From positions 622,501 to 686,500 of the forward strand of contig NZ_QBTZ01000001.1 of assembly GCF_003058055.1 (NCBI RefSeq): DNA of 64,000 bases, in the 5' to 3' direction. Every line of letters begins with the position of its first letter. Within the stretch, counting starts at the first letter, position 1. Position numbers and translations under genes: made by a program. Below the pieces are notes generated by a model that saw only the letters and a program-made list of their open reading frames with translations, searched no databases and had not been told where the DNA came from. Below are positions 16,546 through 24,664 of the stretch, piece after piece. The DNA is from Acidovorax sp. 107 (GTDB taxonomy: Bacteria > Pseudomonadota > Gammaproteobacteria > Burkholderiales > Burkholderiaceae_C).

Positions 16546-16917
16546 ATGAAAAAAATCCTCATCGTCGAAGACCATATCGATATCCGAAAACTGCTCAAGA
16601 TGACGCTGGAATTTGATGATTTTGAGATCCACGAAGCGGCAACGGGCGATGCGGGTTGGGTGCTGGCCAGCGAGCTCCACCCCGATATCGTGCTGCTCGA
16701 CGTCATGATGCCGGGCACGCTGACCGGCCTGGACGTGTGCCGACGCATCAAGTCCGATCCCGGTATGCGTCACACCAAGGTGATCATGTTGACGGCCCGG
16801 GTCCAGTCCGGCGACAAGGAGGCGGGCCTCGCAGCGGGCGCTGACGACTACCTGATGAAGCCTTTCAGCACGCTGCAGGTGCTGGAGACCATCTACCGCA
16901 TGGAGGCGGCGCAGTGA
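16546..16917 (+). CDS. Single-domain response regulator
   Basis: The 123-residue protein is a stand-alone receiver domain: acidic pocket VEDH (Glu8, Asp9), phospho-acceptor Asp52 in LLDVMMPG, Thr in MLTA and Lys105 in YLMKPFS. With no output domain it must act by protein contact, either on the coupled HD-GYP protein (its stop overlaps that start, ATGA) or as a phosphate shuttle to the Hpt protein. The ATG at 16546 is preferred over 16504, which would add 14 residues before the universal MKKILIVEDH start. Confidence 0.9.
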   Translation: MKKILIVEDHIDIRKLLKMTLEFDDFEIHEAATGDAGWVLASELHPDIVLLDVMMPGTLTGLDVCRRIKSDPGMRHTKVIMLTARVQSGDKEAGLAAGADDYLMKPFSTLQVLETIYRMEAAQ

Positions 16918-17690
16918 CCTCCGTGTTGTCATCGGAGCCGGCGCTCCTGCCACCCATCGACGCGCGCTGCTTTGACGAGGCTGCCGCGGCGCAGATGGAG
17001 CGGTTTGTGCGCGACTTCGGACGCATGTACCGCGAGCGCAACGAAGCCCTGCGCGAGGTCACCCGAGCGCACCATGCGGCGCTGCTGCACCTGTCGGCAG
17101 CGGCCGACCTCAAGGACGACGACACCGGCGTGCACATCGTGCGCATTGGCTACCTGGCCGAAGCGCTGGCCCTTGCCCTGGGGCAGACCGCAGGCTATGC
17201 GCGAATGCTGCGCAAGGCCGCACCCATGCACGACATCGGCAAGATCGGCACCCCGGACAGCGTGCTCAAGAAGCCCGGCAAGCTCACGCCCGAAGAACGC
17301 CAGACCATGAACTGCCACGCAGCCATGGGTGCAGAGATTCTGGGGCGCTCGCACATTCCCGTGTTTCGCATGGCGGCCGACGTGGCGCTCACGCACCACG
17401 AGCGCTATGACGGCCAGGGCTACCCTGCCGGCCTGTCGGGAGAGGCGATTCCGCTGTCGGGCCGCATCACCGCCGTGGTGGATTTTTTTGACGCACTGAC
17501 CATGGACCGGGTGTACCGCCCCGCGTTTTCGGTGCATGTGGCGCTGGAGATGCTGGCAGCCGAGCGCGGCCGTGCTTTTGATCCGGTGATCGTGGACACG
17601 TTTTTGGCGCATGCCGAGACCATCGATGCGCTGCGGTGCAAGATCACGCAGGAATGCCCGTCGTTCGATGCATTGATCGACGCCCCCTGA
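16914..17690 (+). CDS. HD-GYP domain c-di-GMP phosphodiesterase
   Basis: This 258-residue protein consists of a short helical N-terminus and an HD-GYP domain, which hydrolyses cyclic di-GMP. It has the HD pair in MHDIGKIG (His106-Asp107), HHERYDGQGYP (161-171, the GYP signature) and the following His/Asp metal ligands (DFFDALT). All key residues are intact, so activity is expected. It lacks its own receiver domain; the preceding single-domain regulator, translated in overlap, probably supplies that in trans. It opposes the four GGDEF proteins encoded 32-41 kb away in the same window. Confidence 0.9.
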   Translation: MTSVLSSEPALLPPIDARCFDEAAAAQMERFVRDFGRMYRERNEALREVTRAHHAALLHLSAAADLKDDDTGVHIVRIGYLAEALALALGQTAGYARMLRKAAPMHDIGKIGTPDSVLKKPGKLTPEERQTMNCHAAMGAEILGRSHIPVFRMAADVALTHHERYDGQGYPAGLSGEAIPLSGRITAVVDFFDALTMDRVYRPAFSVHVALEMLAAERGRAFDPVIVDTFLAHAETIDALRCKITQECPSFDALIDAP

Positions 17691-17759
17691 CCCCTTTTGC
17701 TGCCCCTGACCGGGAGGCTGACGCAGAAGCCCCAGCCTTTGTTGACCTTAGGATTCTCA

Positions 17760-18569
17760 ATGATGATGACCATGAAGTGGCTGAAACAGTGGGCGCTGAC
17801 CGCAACGGGCCTGACCCTGGCCGCGAGTGCCGCCACTGCCCTCGGAGGGCCGGTGGCCGACCGTGTGCAGAGCCAGTCGGTGCTGCGTGTGTGCGTCTGG
17901 CCGGACTACTATGGTGTGACCTACCGCCACCCGCGCACGCAGCAGCTCGGGGGCATCGATATTGATCTGTCCGTCGAGCTGGCGCGCGATCTCAAGGCCA
18001 GGGTGGAGTACGTGGACTCATCCTTTCCCACCCTCATTGACGACCTGAATCAGGACCGGTGCGATGTGGCCATGTTCGCCATTGGCATGTTGCCCCAGCG
18101 CATGGACAAACTCGCCTTCAGCCAGCCCTACATGCGCAGCGACATTTACGGCATCACCACCAAAACCAATACGGTCATCAGGCAGTGGGCCGACATCGAC
18201 AAGCTGGGGGTACTGGTGGGTGTGCAGGCGGGCACGTTTATGGAGCCCATCATGGCCCAGCGGCTCAAGCAGGCCACGTTGGTGCGCATCCAGCTGCCTG
18301 CCACGCGCGAGCGCGAACTGACGGCGGGGCGCATCGATGTGTTCATGACCGACTACCCCTACAGTCGGCGCTTGATGGACAACGCCGACTGGGCCCGGCT
18401 CATCGAGTCGCCCGAGAAATTTTCAGAGCTGCCGTATGGCTATGCGGTCAAGCGCGGGGATGTTGCCTGGCTGGCCGCGGTGGATGCTTTTGTGACGCGG
18501 ATCAAAGCCGACGGACGCCTGCAGCGCGCCGCCGCCCAGAATGGCCTGAGTGCCATCGTGGTGCGCTGA
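17760..18569 (+). CDS. Periplasmic solute-binding protein, family 3 type
   Basis: The 269-residue protein has a signal peptide (MKWLKQWALTATGLTLAASA) and two SBP_bac_3 lobes (VLRVCVWPDYYGVTYR, IDIDLSVELARDLKARVEYV, AGRIDVFMTDYPYSRRLMD). No ABC permease or ATPase gene is near; instead it lies one base before a sensor kinase gene. It is therefore more likely a ligand-sensing partner of that kinase than a transport component. The ATG at 17760 has AGGA in good position; the frame open from 17697 adds only a non-signal-like stretch. Confidence 0.82.
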   Translation: MMMTMKWLKQWALTATGLTLAASAATALGGPVADRVQSQSVLRVCVWPDYYGVTYRHPRTQQLGGIDIDLSVELARDLKARVEYVDSSFPTLIDDLNQDRCDVAMFAIGMLPQRMDKLAFSQPYMRSDIYGITTKTNTVIRQWADIDKLGVLVGVQAGTFMEPIMAQRLKQATLVRIQLPATRERELTAGRIDVFMTDYPYSRRLMDNADWARLIESPEKFSELPYGYAVKRGDVAWLAAVDAFVTRIKADGRLQRAAAQNGLSAIVVR

Positions 18570-18570
18570 T

Positions 18571-21108
18571 ATGGCGGGTGCACCGGCGCTTCCACCGGTC
18601 TGGACCCGGCTGCGCGCGTGGGTGTTGCAGACCAGCCACCTGGTCCTGATTGCCGGAGGGCTGTCGGCGTTGGTGGCGCTGGTGGCGGTCAGTGCGTTGG
18701 CCGTGAACGACTTTCGTACGGTGCGCATCAGCCACCAGAACCATGCCGCCATGCTGGCCCGGGTGCTGGAAGACCAAGCCACGCGCACCATGCAGACGGC
18801 CGAGCTGGCGCTGGAGTCGTTGGCCACGTCGCCAGCCCTCACGGCAGTGGTCTCAGAACCCCGGCGCATGCAGGATGCCCTGGGCCAGGCGTTGGCAGCG
18901 CTGCCATTTCTGCGCGGCCTGGCGGTGGTGGATACCGGTGGTCGGGTGGTCGCCAGTACCCTGCCCGGCGACGTAGAGAGTTTTGTGGACCTGGCAAGGC
19001 TTGGCCCTCCGGTGGCGGTGGGGCGGGCGGTGCTGGGTGGCCTTACGCCGGGTCGCAGCCTGCAAAGTGTGCGCCTTGGGGGGGCAACGATGGCGGCCCC
19101 TGCGGGCGTGGCTTTCATTCCGGTGATGCATGGCTATAAGAATGAAGCCGGGCAGGTGATAGTGCTGGTGGCGCTGGTCAACCCCGATTCGCTGTCCAAT
19201 TTTCAGCACCTGACGCTGGAGTCAGACATATTCGATTCGGTGGTCACTTCCTATGACGGGCAGGTGCTCGCCACTTCGGGTGCGGCCGCTTCGCTGGCGG
19301 GTAAGCAGGTGACCGGCATCCCGGTGTTCAGCAAGTTCCTGCCCCGGCAGGAGCACGCGACTTATCTGGGCGTGGGTCTGCTGGGCGAGCGGCAGATTGT
19401 CAGCTTTCGCGCCTCTGCGGCCACGCCGCTGGTGGTGGTGGTCGAGAGCTCGTACCAGGCGGCCGTGCAGCGCTGGCTGACGGATGCCCGTGCGCTGATT
19501 GGCATCGGGTTGGCAATGGTGGCCTTGGTGCTGGGCCTGACCTTTGCGGTATGGCGGGGCATGCGCACCCGCGAGCGGGCGCGACGGGCTATTGATGCAG
19601 CGCAGGCTCGTATTGCCCGCAATGAGCGGGATCTGTCGGTGCTGATGCGCAGCGTGCAAGAGCTGATTTTTCGCACGGATGTCCAGGGCGTGATCACCTA
19701 TGTGAACGCCCATTGGACGGTCATGACCGGCACCTCGCCCGACCGTGCCATCGGCAAACGCCTGTATGACCTGGTGGAGCCACAAAGCCGCAGTGACGTG
19801 GCCCGGGCCATTGACTCCCGATCTCCCGATGGGGTGCGGGTGTGCCAGGTACTGTCCCGCTCGGCAGAGGGTAAGGAGATGATGTTCAAGGTGGCGGTGG
19901 TACCTCTGGTGGCTGCCGGGGGTGTGATCGGCTTTGCAGGCAGTGCGGTGGATGAAACCGAGCGCTGGATGGCCCAGCAGCAACTGCAGGCGCAGATTGC
20001 GTTTCAGGACCTGCTGCTGGAGACCAACCCGCTGCCCATCTCGGTCACCGACGCGCAGGACCGCTTTGTTCGCGTGAACAAGGCTTGGGAGGAATACAAA
20101 GGCCGTACACGCTCCGCCGTGCTGGGTAAGACCGTGGGTGAGTGTCTGCCGCCCGATGAAGTCAAGGTGCATGAGTCGGCCAACAAGCAGTTGTTGCGCT
20201 GGGGTGGGCGTGCCCTGGTTGAAACACCGGTACGCCATGGCGATGGGTCGCGCCGCGACACGCGCCTGGCTAAGGCCGCCATTGCCGATGAGCATGGCCA
20301 GGTCACCGGCGTGCTCACCATCCTGATGGATGTGAGCGAGTTCCGTGAGGCCGAGCGTGCCACCCAGGAGGCCCGCGACGCGGCCGAAGAGGCGTCCCGC
20401 GCCAAGTCGGAGTTTGTGGCCAACATGAGCCACGAGCTGCGTACGCCGCTGCAGTCCATTCTGGGCTTTGCCGAACTGGGCATGCTGCGCGGTCGCGCCC
20501 AGCCCAAGCTGGCGGGCATGTTTGAAGATGTCCATTCCGCAGGCCAGCGCATGCTCACGTTGGTGAACGACCTGCTGGAAGTCTCCAAGCTGGAGAGCAC
20601 GGTGGGCACGTTCCATATGGAGCGCATTGACCTGCGCGGCGTGGTGCGCCCTGTGATCCGCGAGCTGGAGCCTTTGCTGGAGCGCAGCCACCTGATGATG
20701 GATTTGCGCATGCCCGATGCCCCGTTGGTGGCCAGGGCAGACCCGCTGCGCTTTCAGCAGGTGATCCGTAACGTGGTGGCCAACGCCATCAAGTTTTCGC
20801 CCCCCGGCAGCACCATCACTCTGGAGGGCTACGCGGATCCTCAGGGCCAGACCCACCTGGTGGTGCGCGATGAAGGCCCCGGCATTCCCCCATCAGAGCT
20901 GCACAGCATTTTTGAGGCCTTTGTGCAGTCGAGCAAGACCAAGGATGGCTCGGGCGGCACGGGCCTGGGCCTGGCCATTTGCCGCAAGATCGTCGAGGCC
21001 ATGGGCGGGCGGATCTTCGCTGAGAACATTCCTGCCAGCGGCGCCGCGTTTCACATCATTCTGCCCGCCAGAGGGCAGGTCGAAACCATGCCCGCCCCGC
21101 TGCAATGA
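18571..21108 (+). CDS. Membrane sensor histidine kinase with dCache-like and PAS domains
   Basis: This 845-residue kinase has one N-terminal transmembrane helix (about 25-45), a large periplasmic sensor (45-305) of double-Cache type, a second helix (about 310-335), two PAS domains (about 350-465 and 480-590), a HisKA with phospho-His621 (MSHELRTPLQSILG) and an HATPase (NVVANAIKFS, DEGPGIPP, GTGLGLAI). It has no C-terminal receiver or Hpt. With the REC-Hpt, HTH-REC and lone receiver encoded nearby it can form a split phosphorelay. The start at 18571 is one base after the binding-protein stop. A terminator follows. Confidence 0.88.
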   Translation: MAGAPALPPVWTRLRAWVLQTSHLVLIAGGLSALVALVAVSALAVNDFRTVRISHQNHAAMLARVLEDQATRTMQTAELALESLATSPALTAVVSEPRRMQDALGQALAALPFLRGLAVVDTGGRVVASTLPGDVESFVDLARLGPPVAVGRAVLGGLTPGRSLQSVRLGGATMAAPAGVAFIPVMHGYKNEAGQVIVLVALVNPDSLSNFQHLTLESDIFDSVVTSYDGQVLATSGAAASLAGKQVTGIPVFSKFLPRQEHATYLGVGLLGERQIVSFRASAATPLVVVVESSYQAAVQRWLTDARALIGIGLAMVALVLGLTFAVWRGMRTRERARRAIDAAQARIARNERDLSVLMRSVQELIFRTDVQGVITYVNAHWTVMTGTSPDRAIGKRLYDLVEPQSRSDVARAIDSRSPDGVRVCQVLSRSAEGKEMMFKVAVVPLVAAGGVIGFAGSAVDETERWMAQQQLQAQIAFQDLLLETNPLPISVTDAQDRFVRVNKAWEEYKGRTRSAVLGKTVGECLPPDEVKVHESANKQLLRWGGRALVETPVRHGDGSRRDTRLAKAAIADEHGQVTGVLTILMDVSEFREAERATQEARDAAEEASRAKSEFVANMSHELRTPLQSILGFAELGMLRGRAQPKLAGMFEDVHSAGQRMLTLVNDLLEVSKLESTVGTFHMERIDLRGVVRPVIRELEPLLERSHLMMDLRMPDAPLVARADPLRFQQVIRNVVANAIKFSPPGSTITLEGYADPQGQTHLVVRDEGPGIPPSELHSIFEAFVQSSKTKDGSGGTGLGLAICRKIVEAMGGRIFAENIPASGAAFHIILPARGQVETMPAPLQ

Positions 21109-21125
21109 ATCGGCACATCACCCAC

Positions 21126-21153
21126 AAAAAAGCCCTCGGATGAGGGCTTTTTT
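21126..21153. terminator. Bidirectional intrinsic terminator
   Basis: A perfect hairpin AAAAAAGCCCTC-GGAT-GAGGGCTTTTTT lies between the kinase gene and the convergent small-protein gene. A-runs on one side and T-runs on the other let it stop transcription in both directions. Confidence 0.9.
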
Positions 21154-21193
21154 GTAGATGCTGGCGGGACGCCGCAGCGCCCCGAGGGGCCGA

Positions 21194-21364
21194 TCAGCCG
21201 CCCTTGCGCGAACGCTTGCCAGGGTTCTTCTTGCTGCGCGTGGCGACACCACGCTCCAGGCTCACGCGCTGGCCGCGGCCGGGGGTGTTCAGCGTCACGC
21301 CGGGCAGTGGCTTGGGTTGGGGGGTACGCTTGCGGTCTGCTTCGGTGACGATCTTGTTGCCCAT
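21194..21364 (-). CDS. Small basic protein of 56 residues, unknown function
   Basis: The gene reads ATG at 21364 to TGA at 21194-21196 and encodes 56 residues rich in Lys, Arg, Gly and Pro. It begins MGNKIVTEADRKRTPQPKPL and ends SKKNPGKRSRKGG. An AGAGA stretch stands about 8 nt before the ATG, and the bidirectional terminator at 21126-21153 closes the unit. The very basic, low-hydrophobicity composition suggests nucleic-acid or ribosome binding, but I recognise no domain. Its codon use is like its neighbours, and it occupies an otherwise empty 360-bp gap, which supports its being real. Confidence 0.65.
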   Translation of the reverse strand: MGNKIVTEADRKRTPQPKPLPGVTLNTPGRGQRVSLERGVATRSKKNPGKRSRKGG

Positions 21365-21469
21365 GATTGGTCTCTGAGAAAGTGGAGAAAAGGGCCATAT
21401 TAGGCCACAGGTGCATTGCGGGCCCCAAAACGGGTGGCACCACGCCCTGCAAGGAAAGGGGCTGAAGGT

Positions 21470-22138
21470 TCAGCCGGGCAGTGCCCATCGCGCCAGAACC
21501 TGCGGGGCAGCGCCGCCCTGATGGCGCAGGATGAGTGCCTCGCCCGAGCTGGTGCTGTCATGCGCCAGATCGGCCTGCACAAACATGTGGCTCACCCACA
21601 CTTCAAACCGGCCGCCACGCGCAGAGGCTGCGGCCAGCGCCTCGCGCAGAGCGCGCAGATGGGCCGCTCCGGTCGTCTCCGGATAGCCTCGTGGCGAGCC
21701 CAGCGGCGCCCAGACCTGGGGTGTGCCAAAGGCCAGCGTGGCTGTGTCGATGCACCGGCACCACGGGCTGGACAACACCTTGGTCGGCTGTAATCGCCGC
21801 GCCTGAAACCATTCGCCAATGCGCTGTGCCTGGGCCCGGCCTTCGTCGTTCAGGTTGCGCTGGGTGCCGCAGTCGCCCAGGCGAAACCCCGGCGGGTCGA
21901 ACGTGCCAGGGGCCAGTGCATGGCGGTACAACGCCACCACGCCACCCTGGCGCAGCAAGGCTTCTGCTCCCTCCTCCTGGGCGGCCCAGCTCTGCAAGGC
22001 CGCGACACCCAGGACGCCACCCACTGCGCCCGCCGCGCCCCTGCCTAGCAGAGTGCGCCGCGTGAGGCGTGCGCCGTCCGTGCTCGCAGGACCCTCGGCA
22101 GCGTCGATATCAGGCCGCAGGCTGGAAGGCATAGCCAT
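21470..22138 (-). CDS. Exported histidine phosphatase family protein
   Basis: The protein of about 222 residues has a twin-arginine signal (LTRRTLLGRGAAGAVGGVLG, Arg27-Arg28) and a histidine-phosphatase (phosphoglycerate-mutase-like) domain: YRHALAPG with catalytic His73, the LSSPWCRCIDTATLAFG segment and a late WVSHMFVQADL His. The RHG motif reads RHA, a common variant in secreted SixA/Ais-like members. The start overlaps the end of the upstream metallo-hydrolase gene by about 29 nt; ATGs at 22138 and 22132 are equivalent. The substrate is unknown. Both this protein and its neighbour carry Tat signals, suggesting folded export of a pair. Confidence 0.78.
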   Translation of the reverse strand: MAMPSSLRPDIDAAEGPASTDGARLTRRTLLGRGAAGAVGGVLGVAALQSWAAQEEGAEALLRQGGVVALYRHALAPGTFDPPGFRLGDCGTQRNLNDEGRAQAQRIGEWFQARRLQPTKVLSSPWCRCIDTATLAFGTPQVWAPLGSPRGYPETTGAAHLRALREALAAASARGGRFEVWVSHMFVQADLAHDSTSSGEALILRHQGGAAPQVLARWALPG

Positions 22139-23078
22139 TGCCCGATGCCCCCATGCGGCCAAACGCGGGGAACGGGAAGTGGAAGCCACCCAGCATGGCG
22201 TTGTTGGCGGTGATGCGTGCAAACACTTCGCGCCGTACCTTGCGGGCTGCCTCGGCATCCATGTCAAAGGTCACGGCCCAGTCGGGGTTGCGCGCGAACA
22301 GCGCGGGCACGTTGGTCAGGTCTGCCACATAGAAGAAGTTCTGGCCTGCCGACTTCAGCTCAAACAGCGTGTGGCCTGGCGTATGGCCATAGGCAGCCAC
22401 CGACTGGATGCCCGGGGCAACCTCGTTGCCTGCTTCAAACCGCACCAGCGTGTCGGCCGGCATGGTCGCAAAGGTGCGGCGCGCGTTCTCGAAAGCTCCC
22501 TTCATTCCAGCGGGGGCTGCCGCCATGCGCACATCGTCCATCCAGAAGGCGTGTTCCGCCGCAGGCACCATCACCTTGGCCTTGGGGAAGGTCCATTCGC
22601 CCGCCTTGTTGCGCAGCCCGTTGATGTGGTCGCCGTGGAAGTGGCTGATGAGCACGGTGTCGATGTCCGAGGCCTGCATGCCAGCGGCACGCAGGCTTTC
22701 GAGTAGCTTGCCGGTGGTGGGGCCGCCAAACTCGCCCAGCCCGGTGTCGATAAGGATCTTGCGCGCCCCCGCCACCACCAGGAACGGGGTGTAGGGCACG
22801 TCGATGTAGTCGGTGGGCAGGTTCTGCGATGCGAGCAGCGCACGCACTTCGGCCAGCGGCGCGTTCTTCACAAACTCTTCGCCCAGGGGGCGGCGTGTGA
22901 TGCCGTCGTTCAGTGCAATCACTTCCACATCGCCCACCTTCATCCGCCTGAAGCCCGGGCTGGGCAGGGTGGGCGTACCAAAGTTGGGGGCGTTCTGAGC
23001 CCAGACGGGCACGAATGAGCCCGCAGCGTAAACAGTGGTGGCCAGGCTCGCGCCCAAGAAGTGACGGCGTGACAGCAT
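22110..23078 (-). CDS. Tat-exported MBL-fold metallo-hydrolase
   Basis: The 322-residue periplasmic hydrolase has a twin-arginine signal (SRRHFLGASLATTVYAAGSF) and a metallo-beta-lactamase fold. The zinc motif HFHGDH is at 146-151, a third His in YGHTPGH about 70 residues later, and Asp in FYVADL. It resembles the lactonase/AidC-like and quinoprotein-relay families rather than true beta-lactamases. The gene leads a two-gene unit with the histidine phosphatase. Quorum-signal lactonase activity is one possibility, not shown by the sequence. Confidence 0.85.
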   Translation of the reverse strand: MLSRRHFLGASLATTVYAAGSFVPVWAQNAPNFGTPTLPSPGFRRMKVGDVEVIALNDGITRRPLGEEFVKNAPLAEVRALLASQNLPTDYIDVPYTPFLVVAGARKILIDTGLGEFGGPTTGKLLESLRAAGMQASDIDTVLISHFHGDHINGLRNKAGEWTFPKAKVMVPAAEHAFWMDDVRMAAAPAGMKGAFENARRTFATMPADTLVRFEAGNEVAPGIQSVAAYGHTPGHTLFELKSAGQNFFYVADLTNVPALFARNPDWAVTFDMDAEAARKVRREVFARITANNAMLGGFHFPFPAFGRMGASGNGYAFQPAA

Positions 23079-23192
23079 GAAACTCTCAAGTCTCAGGTTG
23101 AACTAATGAGTCGCAACTGTAACGTCAAGCCTCAGGAAAGCGTGTGTCGGCGCACTAACCTGTTTGCAACGTGGGGCTTTTTGTCGTTAATT

Positions 23193-23370
23193 GGGGATAA
23201 GGATGTCCTGCATCACTCCCTGCGGTCTGTGATAGCGCGGCCTCGGGCCATCCGCTGCGTTGCTTTTTTTGCCAATAGCTCGGCTATTGGCTGCAAAAAG
23301 ACGCCTTGCGGCCTGTCCCGATCCGCACTATCACCGACTCGCGAGGGTGATGCAGGACATCCTTAACCCT
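23193..23370. mobile_element. ~178-bp MITE-like inverted-repeat element
   Basis: The ends carry a perfect 19-bp inverted repeat, TAAGGATGTCCTGCATCAC (23198-23216) with its complement at 23347-23365, with imperfect extensions both outward (GGGG/CCCT) and inward (GTGATAG-CGCGG with CCGCACTATCAC). The centre holds the hairpin GCCAATAGCTCGGCTATTGGC flanked by A- and T-rich tracts. No coding sequence of its own is present. It fills nearly all the gap between the metallo-hydrolase gene and the small unknown gene at 23409. Confidence 0.7.
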
Positions 23371-23408
23371 TTGGTCTGGCTTGGGGAGACGGGTCGTGAA
23401 GAGGAAGC

Positions 23409-23777
23409 TCATTCCATCTCAGAGGCTTCGCGCAACGCGGTGCAGAAGTCGCTGCTGCCGCTGAGGGTCAGGGTCAGCGTGGTGCGTGGTGGCGCGGCAC
23501 TGCCTGTGGTCGTGTGCAGGTGCCCGGTCGCTTCGTCAAAGGAGAAAGTCAGCGGGCTCTGTACTTCTTGCACGCCATGCAGGTCGTAGTGCCAGGCGCC
23601 GCCGTCTTCCAGCGGTGCGCAGGCACCAGGCCAATGTGCATGCGCCCAGGCCAGCACGGCGGCGATCTCACTCTGCAAAGCAGGCAGTTGTGCGGGCAGG
23701 ACGCTGGCCATGGCATCCAGGGTGCCGTTGCCATCAGCGTCTTCGCTGTAGTCAAAGTCGAGGTAGTTCAGTTGCAT
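23409..23777 (-). CDS. Conserved-looking hypothetical protein, 122 residues
   Basis: I do not recognise the family. The acidic 122-residue protein begins MQLNYLDFDYSEDADGNGTL, holds a hydrophobic/Ala-rich central helix (LPALQSEIAAVLAWAHAHW), a WHYDLHG segment and a beta-rich C-terminal half (TTLTLTLSGSSDFC). The DADGNGT loop resembles a calcium-type turn but may be coincidental. It has no signal peptide. It lies 45 bp downstream of the IclR regulator gene on the same strand and may be cotranscribed with it. Codon usage is normal, which supports a real gene. Confidence 0.65.
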   Translation of the reverse strand: MQLNYLDFDYSEDADGNGTLDAMASVLPAQLPALQSEIAAVLAWAHAHWPGACAPLEDGGAWHYDLHGVQEVQSPLTFSFDEATGHLHTTTGSAAPPRTTLTLTLSGSSDFCTALREASEME

Positions 23778-23822
23778 GGTGAGAGCAGGTGGTGAATGCG
23801 TGGGGGGTTGCTGCGTGATGGC

Positions 23823-24575
23823 TCAAGCCCAGGTCCTGCCCAGCGCCTGTGCGGCTTCTCCCAGCCGGGGTACCAGTTGCAGCGCCCGCGTCAGTGGCAT
23901 GCGGGCCGCAGGTGCCTGCAGTGCCACGGCGCTGCGCACTTGCCGCCGTCCGCCCGTCATCACGGGCACGGCCACACAGACGAGGCCGTCCACAAACTCC
24001 TCGGCATCGGTGGCATAGCCTTGTCGCAGGATCTGCTCCAGCTCGGACTCCAATGCGGCGCGGTCGGTCAGGGTGGTGGCGGTGTGGCGGGTGAGGGGCA
24101 GGCCGTGGAGGATGGCGGCCCGGCGTGCGGGCGACAGGTGGGCCAGAAACAGCTTGCCGCTGGCCGAGCAGTGGATGGGCACGCGGGTGCCTGGCCGCAG
24201 TTCCATGCGCAGCGGAAAGGCTGACTCCACCCGGTCCAGGTAGATCACTTCTGCGCCGCTCAACGCCGTGAGGTTGCAGCTTTCTCCAATGTCCGCCACC
24301 AGTTGCCGCAGCACAGCGTGGCGCACTCCATGCTGGGTGCCCGCGCTTAGCGTGCTTTCGGCCAGGCGCAGCAGGCGCGGCGCGGGGGTGTAGCGCCGCC
24401 CGTCGGGCTCGCGTGCCAGCAGGCCGCCTGATTCCAGCTGGCCCAGCATGCGGTGCACGCTGGGCTTGGGCCAGCCGGTGGCCTCGATGGCATCGCCCAG
24501 GCTGAAGGGCTGGCCGTGCGCGCACATCGTTTCCAGCAGTTCAAACAGGCGCAGGCTGGGCGGTGTGTTGGTCAT
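23823..24575 (-). CDS. IclR-family transcriptional regulator
   Basis: This 250-residue protein has an N-terminal winged HTH (FSLGDAIEATGWPKPSVHRM, about 25-45) and a C-terminal IclR effector domain (VRHAVLRQLVADIGESCNL, PIHCSASGKLFLAHL, LRQGYATDAEEFVDGLVCVA). IclR proteins usually bind small organic acids and control catabolic operons. It is divergent from the SDR-FMO operon, with an apparent operator (24579-24593) next to its own start. The ATG at 24575 is chosen; the longer frame from 24602 would read through that palindrome. Confidence 0.88.
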   Translation of the reverse strand: MTNTPPSLRLFELLETMCAHGQPFSLGDAIEATGWPKPSVHRMLGQLESGGLLAREPDGRRYTPAPRLLRLAESTLSAGTQHGVRHAVLRQLVADIGESCNLTALSGAEVIYLDRVESAFPLRMELRPGTRVPIHCSASGKLFLAHLSPARRAAILHGLPLTRHTATTLTDRAALESELEQILRQGYATDAEEFVDGLVCVAVPVMTGGRRQVRSAVALQAPAARMPLTRALQLVPRLGEAAQALGRTWA

Positions 24576-24578
24576 AAA

Positions 24579-24593
24579 TCTCGGAATTCGAGA
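24579..24593. promoter_or_regulatory. Candidate IclR operator
   Basis: TCTCG-GAATT-CGAGA is a perfect inverted repeat, 4 nt upstream of the IclR start and about 70 nt ahead of the divergent SDR gene. A second GAATTC at 24595-24600 adjoins it. The size and position suit an IclR-type autoregulated operator. Confidence 0.5.
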
Positions 24594-24664
24594 CGAATTC
24601 ATAAAACATTTCGGGATTGTTCAGCATTGTGGCTAAGCTGCAAACCCAATTCACCGGGAGCTTC

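Noticed and set aside
23106..23366. Plus-strand 86-codon frame
   Set aside because: It lies almost entirely in the inverted-repeat element at 23193-23370 and looks non-coding.
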